Part shown: in pieces, positions 55,318 through 64,000 of the stretch
How positions within the stretch are numbered: position 1 is the first letter of the stretch
Layout of the letters: each line of letters begins with the position of its first letter
Source: Adenophora triphylla var. japonica
Taxonomy: Eukaryota; Streptophyta; Magnoliopsida; Asterales; Campanulaceae
Reading direction: 5' to 3'
Length of the DNA stretch: 64,000 nt
Assembly: GCA_022495995.1 (NCBI GenBank)
Contig: JAFEMH010000758.1
Coordinates: 496,001 to 560,000 of the forward strand
Made by a program: the position numbers and the translations under genes
Notes under the pieces: generated by a model
Database searches by the model: none
Seen by the model: the letters and a program-made list of their open reading frames with translations, nothing else
Told to the model about the DNA's origin: nothing

Positions 55318-58300
55318 ATGGCTGACCCAAAAGCAATGTACCCAGATGCTCATGGTTACTTCATCAAACCTAACTTCTATGACTCTGAAGTTGGAATCCT
55401 CATCAAAGAACTTCTTGAGGTAAATGAATTACTTGATTTTATGGGAGCTAAACCCCCAATTTATGAAGAACTGTGCAGAGAAATTTATTTGGTAGGAAGA
55501 AGAAACAATGAAGATAATTCAATAACTGCCACCATAGAAAATGTAGAGATAACTATCACTCAAGAAATGGTTAGTGATGTCTATGGAATCCCAAATAAAG
55601 AAGATGCTGTGAAAAATATATGGGATAGAGGGTCAGAAAGATTAAAGACAGTATATGAAAAATTTCTTGGTGTTAAAATCACTGACTTCAAAGCTGTTCA
55701 AGACAAAGCTATGGTGAAAAACAAAGATGATATCTTCAAGTCAACACTGATGGATGTGGTCAACAAAGCCATTGATGGCAAGCAATCCTCATTTGACCAA
55801 ATGGGATCAAATGAGTGGAAGCAGATGCTCACCCCAATGACCAAGGATACAAATTGGTGCATTGTCCTTCTCCACAATTTCCAACTTGCAGTCTCATCCT
55901 CTACTCTCAAATTCAAGAAGCAAGGTGGAAGGATGAACAACTTCAGATTCATGAGTGGAATTCTTGAAGTTCTAATTCCAAAGCTCAAACCTGCTCTATC
56001 CAAGAAATGGCTGAAGACAAATGAAGCCGTCAGAAACAAGATGTTTCAATGAAAGAACCTTTTCATTGAAACAAAAGAAAGGAATTGTTATGAAGGCTGG
56101 AGATATGAGCCTTGAAAGTTTCAAAGAAGCCCAAGAAAAGATGCTTGAAGAAACAAGAATAAAGCTTGATCATTGGAAAGAGTTGATAGCTTTGGCTACA
56201 AGTAGGAGAATAAAAAGAGGAGTAAAGACCAATGTCAAGAAAACTGGAGTGCTAAAAAGGACTGTGGTATCTCCTAGCAAAAAGAGCAAAAGCAAGGATG
56301 ATCTGATAGCCGACAGTGAAGGAACCATCTCCGATGACCATGCTAAGAATGTTGAAGAAAGAGGTGCCGTTGATAGCCATGAGGTTGACACTATGGATCA
56401 AGATGATGCCGGTGATGCTAACATAGATCCTCAAGAGCTTCAGCAGCCTCTTGCCCTATCCAAAACCCTTCACAAAGGAAAGCAACCTCGACATGCCTAT
56501 CCCCTCCAATGACAAACTACCGGATCCAAGGTACAATCCTCCTTAACCATTCCTTCTAAATCATTACCAAAGAAAAGAAAACTTGAAAAGAAAGCCCCCA
56601 AATCCAAGAAAACCAAAATATCTACCCCTTCCATTTCCCCAAAATCCACTTCGTCACCCAAGAGTAGATAAGTCATCCACACCCGGCTCGGGTCATCGAT
56701 CGGCCATTGAAGCTATCCTCAATCTCAAAGAACCATTAGATAAGCAACCTTTAAGGGGAACATTGATGAGAATATCCCCTCTACCCAACCTCAACAGCTT
56801 AGCTAAAATACCGAGAGCAATTGAGGCTATTGAGTTGGATGGAAACCCCGACACCGAAAAGGCCGTTCTTTTGTATCTTAAGGATATTCTAAGTGAGGAA
56901 GAATCAGTAGTAGCCCTAGATGAACTCGAGACTTAGGTTAATGAAGAAAAGAAGTGGACCAGTGAGTCATCTAGTAACCCCAAGGTGACAGCTATGGATG
57001 TTGATAGCCAAACCTTCCCTTCCATTCCCGAAATTGAGCCTCGTAAATCAACTCCGCCCCAAGTGTTGAAATTGAAAGGGGAATCTTGATGATATTATCG
57101 AGGTCATTCAAAATCTCAAGAAGGTTGGAGTTGAGATTAATCCCATACATGTCTCAAAAGGAGAATCAATTGTGAATGCTTGTAAAGGGCTTGTGTTTGA
57201 TGGAACTCAAGAAAGTGAGGAAGCCCCGATGCCTATCCTTGAGAAAAGGTTGGTCAAAAGTGAGGTCGAGCAGCCTTAAACCTCCTCAAATCTCAGCTCA
57301 ACTCCAATATTCTCAATCAAAGCATTGGCCAAGCCTCTCACCAATCCAAACTGTTTCAACTCAAGTCCCCGCAACTTCCAAACCAATCTCTCCAATCCCC
57401 GAAAATGAACCTTTTGAAGCCTCTCCACAAAGTCCAATACCGGCCGGACAAGGTCAAGACATATCTGACAGTGATCCCACTTCCTAATGTCCCGACACCC
57501 TCCAAGTCATTCTATTCCTCCAAATCCAAATCAATCCTTCCTTCCCAAAAGGGAACCTTGGATGCTTAGCCGTGGCATTGATTTCTCTATGTCTTCCATC
57601 AAAGCAAAGCAAGGACAAGGTTACCCCATGTAACTCACATCCCGTAAATAGCAAATCCCTTTACCTATCCAAAATTCTCGGGAACTGTCAAGAAATGGTT
57701 TGATTGTGGTAGCAAGAAACCTTGCAGGGTTAGTTTTCTTTGCCTATGAAAAATGGCAACTGTCAAGAACCTCATCCACCTCCAACTTTGTTCATCAAAT
57801 CCCATCCTTCCCAAAGTTCATCACTCCCAATACTCTTCTTGATTGGGAAGTTCTCTTCAGCCAACTCATCTCTCCATCACTCAATTCATGCTTGTATATG
57901 CCAAAGGGTTTAGTCTTCACCCTGTGCATTGACCTTGCAAAAACACTTTTCCTTTCCCTGTTTGAACAAAAGTGTGCCATTATGCTTTTATTAAGCAAAA
58001 CTGTCAACATCTTTTCCCCAACTCTTAATCCAGGAATTGAGCCCTACCTTTCACCCTTCATCACTGTTGATCCTATTAACTTCACCTCACCCAATGAAAA
58101 CTCTCATTTCAAAAACTTGGTCTCTATTCCTGAGATCAAAGAATTCAGAACTTCCATTGCTGTCAGTCAAAGCAGAGCCAGAACTGTTATTGATCTTTCC
58201 TCAGACTCTGACAGCGATGATGATGATAGTGATAATGATGCTCCCTCAAGCCATGATCAAGACTCTCCAACAATATTTCCATCCCCTACAGTTTCCAACC

Positions 58301-58380
58301 CTCCTCAGCAATTCACTCATTCCTTCACTAATGCTCAAGTATCGCCCACCACAACCAGATCAATCCAAAGGTGCCCATGA
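55318..58380 (+). pseudogene. Large extra ORF (env position) in the SIRE-like element, broken
   Basis: From ATG 55318 a 244-codon frame begins MADPKAMYPDAHGYFIKPNF and includes ITQEMVSDVYGIPNKEDAV, similar in style to the plant transposon protein domain seen in env-position ORFs. Frameshifts then move it through 56021-56512 (basic, KKSKSKDDLI), 56583-56936, 57176-57487 and 57700-58380. The last part includes a structured domain and then VIDLSSDSDSDDDD (58186-58230). The end overlaps sequence that is also present in the partial copy at 46978. There is no signal peptide or membrane segment, so an envelope role is not supported. In total it would be about 1000 residues. Confidence 0.6.
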
Positions 58381-58876
58381 AGAGCAAGAAAACCAGGAAC
58401 AAGAAGAAACATTTGTGGGGCACAATGAGAATCAGAAATGATCAAATGCCCCTTAAAAGATCTCAACTGAAGTCAAAGGAAGACAAATACTTCAAGTATG
58501 ATGAAAGGATGTCCTGGGAATGGAACAATGAGTTCTTCTACAGAGGAGTTGAGCCTGAAATGAGAAGAGAGCTAGAGGATGAAAGAAATCAGATTCTATC
58601 AGTGCAAGAAAGAGATGAATTCTATGATCAATTGGTGATGAATAATTGTATTTGTTATGGAACAATTTTTTTGGTTAAAAACAATATGTTTTGTTTGCCT
58701 CGGTTGTATGACAATATTTTGTGAACTCTTCTCATCCCGAGATTAATTCCAAGTCTTCAATCTCATTTTGATTACCTCGCCCGATATGATTCCTTGGATT
58801 ACTTCTTTTATTATTTCTCTTATCAAATGTGAAAACATGTTCTAAATAAATCTTCTTTTACCAAAAAGGGGGAAAT

Positions 58877-60172
58877 TGTTAGGACCTAACTTTGATCATT
58901 GTCTTAGTTAGTTAGTTTTGATAAAGGAATATATATATAGAACAGGTTTATATCAAAAGATGTAATCTGTCATAATTCTTCACTTTGATAGCTATAAAGG
59001 AATATATATATAGAACAGGTTTATATCAAAAGATGTAATCTGTCATAATTCTTCACTTTGATAGCTATGAGTCTGACAGTTATGATTCTCCCTTATACAA
59101 TGTTTACAATCAATCAAAAACATGAATCATAGTCACTCTCTAAGTCATCAAGATCATCAAGTGCATCTCGCCCTTATTAGAGATCCTCTCGATAGCTAAG
59201 CCTTGCCATGATCTCGACATATGACTTCGGTCCTCGTGACAGCCATCTCCTCGCTCACACCATGTTACCACAAACTCAACCAAGTTAGATCCCGCATCTT
59301 CACGGCTATCAAGTCCATCAATGAAGACCAATGAAGACCACCGAAGACCTTCTAGAAGTTCTCAGCCCAAGCTCACACTCAAGCGCCTCATGAAGACTCC
59401 GCATGTGGACAAGTGGGACAAAGACCACCAAAGCTCATTAATGTAGCCGCAATAGTCATATTCCAACGGCTACATTGAAGGGTATAAATAGAGGAGTTCT
59501 TCCCTTAACAAAACCACTGAAAAATACTCATTTTCACAAGTCAAAAACCCTTTCCACACACCCACACACACCTCCCGTAATTCACACACACACTCACCAA
59601 TCCTTTCCCTTCAAACTCGTTCCAAACCAAACCCTCACCCCAAAACCTTTGCCTCCACAACAAAACACCCCTCAGTGTGTTAAATCACAAAATCCAAAAT
59701 CCTAAGACTGTACTTTAGGTGTAGAATTAGTTTGTAATCACTCAAGACTGTACTTTGAGTGTATTAGTTGTTTTGTAAAATCTTGAGACTGTACTTCAAG
59801 TTGTAAAAACACTTAAGACTGTACTTTAAGTGTATCCCTAGTTGATCGTACTAATTAGGAAGAGGAAGTTCAAGGAACTTGCCCGAATCAATCATTTGTA
59901 ATTTTTGTTGATTAAATATTATAATAAAATTGATCTCACTTGTCAAGTTTGACAGGGGGTGGATGTAGGAGGAGTGAACTCGAACCACTTTAAATTCTCT
60001 GTGTTATTACATTTTTGCAATCACATTCACACACTTGCATTATTTCTTTGTGTTTGGTGTCCTACCATTATTTCAAATCTCTCTCATTCCGCTGCACAAT
60101 TCAACTATCATCTGACAGCTAAGCCAATACCATAGCTGTCTGATCATCTGCATATTAACAAAGGGCCTTTCA
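58877..60172 (+). repeat. LTR B of the SIRE-like element
   Basis: This 1296-bp LTR is alignable to LTR A throughout. Its differences cluster at CTG and CAG trinucleotides, often as ccg, tcg or a lost base. It ends aaagggcctttca. Confidence 0.9.
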
Positions 60173-61160
60173 ATAATAAATACATAAACTTGAATTATAT
60201 TTACATGATCAATCAGTGTCCATTTGGTAGAAAATATGGTACTCCATACGTCCCAAAAATTAGTGTGAATTTTTTTTTGTCAAATTTGCTCTCGATCGAT
60301 CAAGAATAAATTTGAATTTTTTTTGTTGGACATTCTTTTTGGGACGAAAGTTTTACTTCTCATCGATTACATTTTAGATTAAAGGAAATTTATAGTATAC
60401 CAGAATAGTTATCAAGCTTCATTTTCAAAATTTCACCCTCGTATTCAAAATGGTCCAATGCCCAACTTGGTTGAAACAAATCATCAAACTTTGATGAGCT
60501 TGTTGAACCCACCTACAACATTCCAAGAAACACCATCCCAAACCCAATTGTCATCAGTAGAATGTTCCAATTTTAAATTTTGAAGCTTGAAAATCTTCCA
60601 ACCTCTGCCAAATTACGCCACTTGTTAAATAACCAAGGACACGTGGCAGAAAAACAGACAACTGTATTCCTTGGGCTGAGAATATCAAAAGTTGAATTGC
60701 TTTTTTGCCCAGCTAGTTTGCAAAATTTACACCAAAGCAAATGACAAATTTCGCCCTTATTTTGAGCGGGAAAACCACTATCTTGCTTTTAATATAGTAA
60801 GTATAAGTATAGATTTTAGTGGAGTACAAAAATAAATGAAAATTTAAATAATTTCTAAATAATGGTTATAAAAATTTACTTTTATATATTTTACATACAA
60901 GATATATTTTATTTTATTTTATTAGTTGATTAAAATGATATTTTATAAGCCCAATAAAATTAAAATTTCATTCACTTTTATTAGTATGAATAAGAGTAGT
61001 AATTTGAAAAGATCAAGAAAATTAAAATATAAATTAATTTACGACATTTACCAAAAACTACTTTTGAAATATGGATATCACAAAATAAATTATGCAAGTT
61101 GGATATTACAAAAAAAAAATCCTTTTTTATTTTTCTATTTATATTTTTTTCCTTTTTCTA
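60173..61160. other. Intergenic DNA with a Stowaway-like MITE remnant
   Basis: actccatacgtcccaaaaat (60240-60259) and tttttgggacg (about 60343-60353) form the inverted ends of a Stowaway-type MITE of about 115 bp, with the right outer end degraded. The remainder to 61160 is AT-rich. A G-box-like acacgtggc occurs at about 60650. No gene is recognised. Confidence 0.45.
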
Positions 61161-61320
61161 AATGACATTTATCAGTTGTTTATATAACTGATAAATAGTA
61201 TTTTGTGCTTGGTATTTACTTAAACAACTAATAAATCAGTTATTTAAATGATAAATGCATTTATCAATTATTCTTAACTGATAAATGCATTTATCAGTTA
61301 TAAATAAATAATTTTTGCCC
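61161..61320. repeat. TTTATCAGTT / AACTGATAAA inverted repeat cluster
   Basis: The motif tttatcagtt and its complement aactgataaa alternate at least six times (for example 61169-61196 and 61277-61299). Confidence 0.7.
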
Positions 61321-61388
61321 ATTCAAAATAAAACAATAAAAAATACAGAAAAGTAGTTTTTTGTAAAATCATAATTTGTGGCCAAAAA

Positions 61389-61495
61389 CTTGTAAAAACG
61401 CGTTTTTTGTGAGCTTAAAAAAACGTGTTTTATGCTCACTCTCATTCTCTCTCACTACTCTCTCTCTCTAAACGTAAAGAGGCACCAGCTCTCTC

Positions 61496-61551
<56 letters not shown>

Positions 61552-62385
61552 CTAATCAATTCTTATCGTGCAACAATTTCATCTCTGTTTCCGCCGACCA
61601 TAATTCCCAATTTGTTCCTCGTTTTTTCATTAAACCCCGGAGGCAGTTGATATCTTACCAGGTAATGGTAATGAACAATATCCACTTCGGAATTTTAATT
61701 TCCTTAGTTATTGTTGATTTTTACGCTTTAATGTGTGCATTTTCTTTTTTATCTATTTTTGTGGTTAGTGGACTAGAATAATGAGGGAAATTTCAGAATA
61801 AATGTAATTCTGGAACTTTACATATTCTTATGTTCTAAGTTGATCATAAACATAGGTCAGATAGTCTACCTAGCTCTAGTTATGTGCTCACATGCCAGTG
61901 TATGTGTTTTTGAGTGCCAGTGTATGTGTTTTCAAATGCCAGTCCATGTGTTTTTGAATGTCAGTGCTTGTGTTTTTTAGAGCAAGCAAAAATGATTACC
62001 AGTGTTTTTGAGTGCCAGTGTATATGTTTTTGAGTGCCAGTGCATGTGTTTTTGAATGCCAGTACTTGTGTTTTTGAGAGCCAGCAAAAATGTTAGTGTA
62101 ACAAAGTGTCAGTGTTAGTGTAACAGAGTACCAGTGTGAAGAGTGTCAGTTCATGTATATAAAAGTGCCCGTGTAAAAAAGCGCCAGTGCCAGTTTAACA
62201 AAGTGCCAGTGCCAGTTTACACTGGCACTTTGTTAAACTGGTACTGGCACTTTTTTCACTGGCACTTTGTTACACATGCACTGGCACTTTGTCACACTGG
62301 CATTTTGTTTAACTGGCACTGGCACAAACGGGGAAACACAAAACACGTTTTTTTTAAGTGCCAGAAAAAACGCGTTTTTTATAAG
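61389..62385. mobile_element. Foldback-like element with 48-bp terminal inverted repeats
   Basis: The ends cttgtaaaaacgcgtttttt...aaacgtgttt (61389-61432) and, reversed, cttataaaaaacgcgttttt...aaacgtgttt (62385-62340) are inverted copies. Inside are a (CT)n run (61490-61558), a gene-like stretch (61560-61790) without a recognised product, direct repeats of gccagtgtatgtgtttttga (61890-62080), and a palindrome with arms of about 29 bp and one mismatch (62183-62211 and 62219-62249, core ccagtttaacaaagtgcc). No transposase or certain target duplication is seen. Confidence 0.55.
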
Positions 62386-62839
62386 ACCAACTCTAATTCG
62401 TGTGTGTTTTTTTTTTTGTTGTTTGTGTAAATTGCATATTTTTGAGTTAGTTTTTGGTAAAAACTCATTTAATTCTATATGTAATATTAATAATAATTAT
62501 TTAGAAATACCAAGAAGAATTAAATTGAACTAACTTTTATTAGCATGATTAAAAATAATTATTTGAAAGGACAAAAAAGATAATTACTACAAAAAACCAT
62601 AAAAATAAGTAAATAAACAGTTAAAGGGGATTTGAAGGGTAATTGTGTCAAGACATTGATTACGTTCAAAATGCATTAATGAATGTAGTACTATACTTCT
62701 AGGACTGATACTGAAAAATGTTTCTCTTTCCTTTGTTCTAGCCGATGATCTGAACGAGTCGGAAGGGGTGTAACTTATGTATTATTAGAAGCAAATTTAT
62801 GTTTTAGGAATGCAGTGCGTTTCGTTCTGAGCTAATTAC
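62386..62839. other. Intergenic DNA downstream of the peroxidase
   Basis: AT-rich; no gene recognised. The peroxidase 3' untranslated region (minus strand) must lie in its right part. Confidence 0.5.

Positions 62840-64000
<1,161 letters not shown>

Larger units (their letters stand above)
47646..60172 (+). mobile_element. SIRE-like Ty1/copia element with extra ORFs
   Basis: LTRs (47646-48939, 58877-60172) begin TGTTAGGACC (CGTTAGGACC in the left one) and end GGGCCTTTCA. The initiator-Met primer site tggtatcagagc is at 48942-48953. Gag, protease, integrase and reverse transcriptase lie in that order, with the WYLDSGCSRHMT protease motif of SIRE/Maximus copia. RNase H is not found. From 54100 on, about 4.7 kb carries an antisense ORF and a long sense ORF not needed for basic copia function. 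Nearly every frame is broken. No target duplication can be defined, because the left side is joined to partial internal sequence. Confidence 0.88.

Noticed and set aside
61425..61781. 118-codon frame with a Ser/Leu run
   Set aside because: The run is the translation of the (CT)n microsatellite.

Overview
The window is nuclear DNA of a flowering plant, most likely a eudicot. Host genes have GT-AG introns and belong to plant families: defensin-like peptides and a class III peroxidase. The sequence is AT-rich and dominated by plant retrotransposons (SIRE-like and other Ty1/copia, Athila-like Ty3/gypsy, L1-like and RTE-like LINEs). I cannot name the species from sequence alone.

Layout. 1-612 is the right part of a SIRE-like LTR. 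1440-3459 looks like a non-autonomous Mutator-like element with a 9-bp target duplication. 5333-6235 holds an LTR remnant and an RTE LINE tail. From 6923 to 36460 lies one small defensin-like gene (DEFL-1) blown apart by insertions. Its intron holds an ORF1-only L1-like LINE (7209-9168). Its second exon is split by a Ty1/copia element (9601-36343). The right LTR of that element is split by a 20-kb Athila-like element (16125-36081). The env-position ORF of that element is in turn split by a gag-protease-only Athila relative (24996-32910). Every LTR element in this stack has a perfect 5-bp target duplication: GATTT, TTGTC and AGGTC.

37718-39070 is a small coding-free LTR element (TRIM type). 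39210-40060 is a hairpin-forming satellite. 40219-43072 is a second, unrelated gag-protease-only Ty3/gypsy element on the minus strand. Around it, 40070-44100 and 45452-46977 are two copies of a duplicated block. The first carries a dead DEFL copy (DEFL-3); the second carries an intact two-exon DEFL gene (DEFL-2, 45905-46581). Between them sits a palindrome-built element (44157-44749). 46978-60172 is a SIRE-like copia element with large extra ORFs, preceded by a partial copy of its own 3' end. 61389-62385 is a foldback-like element. 62840-64000 holds the last three exons of a class III peroxidase on the minus strand.

Working host genes here are few: one intact defensin-like gene and one peroxidase (5' end outside the window). 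The points most worth a second look are RNA-structure signals. These are five consecutive hairpins with one invariant 9-nt loop and different, self-complementary stems in the SIRE-like LTR leader, and a double hairpin plus polypurine module kept downstream of the ORF in both nested Athila relatives. Next are the two independent gag-protease-only gypsy families and the DEFL gene whose halves now lie 27 kb apart.
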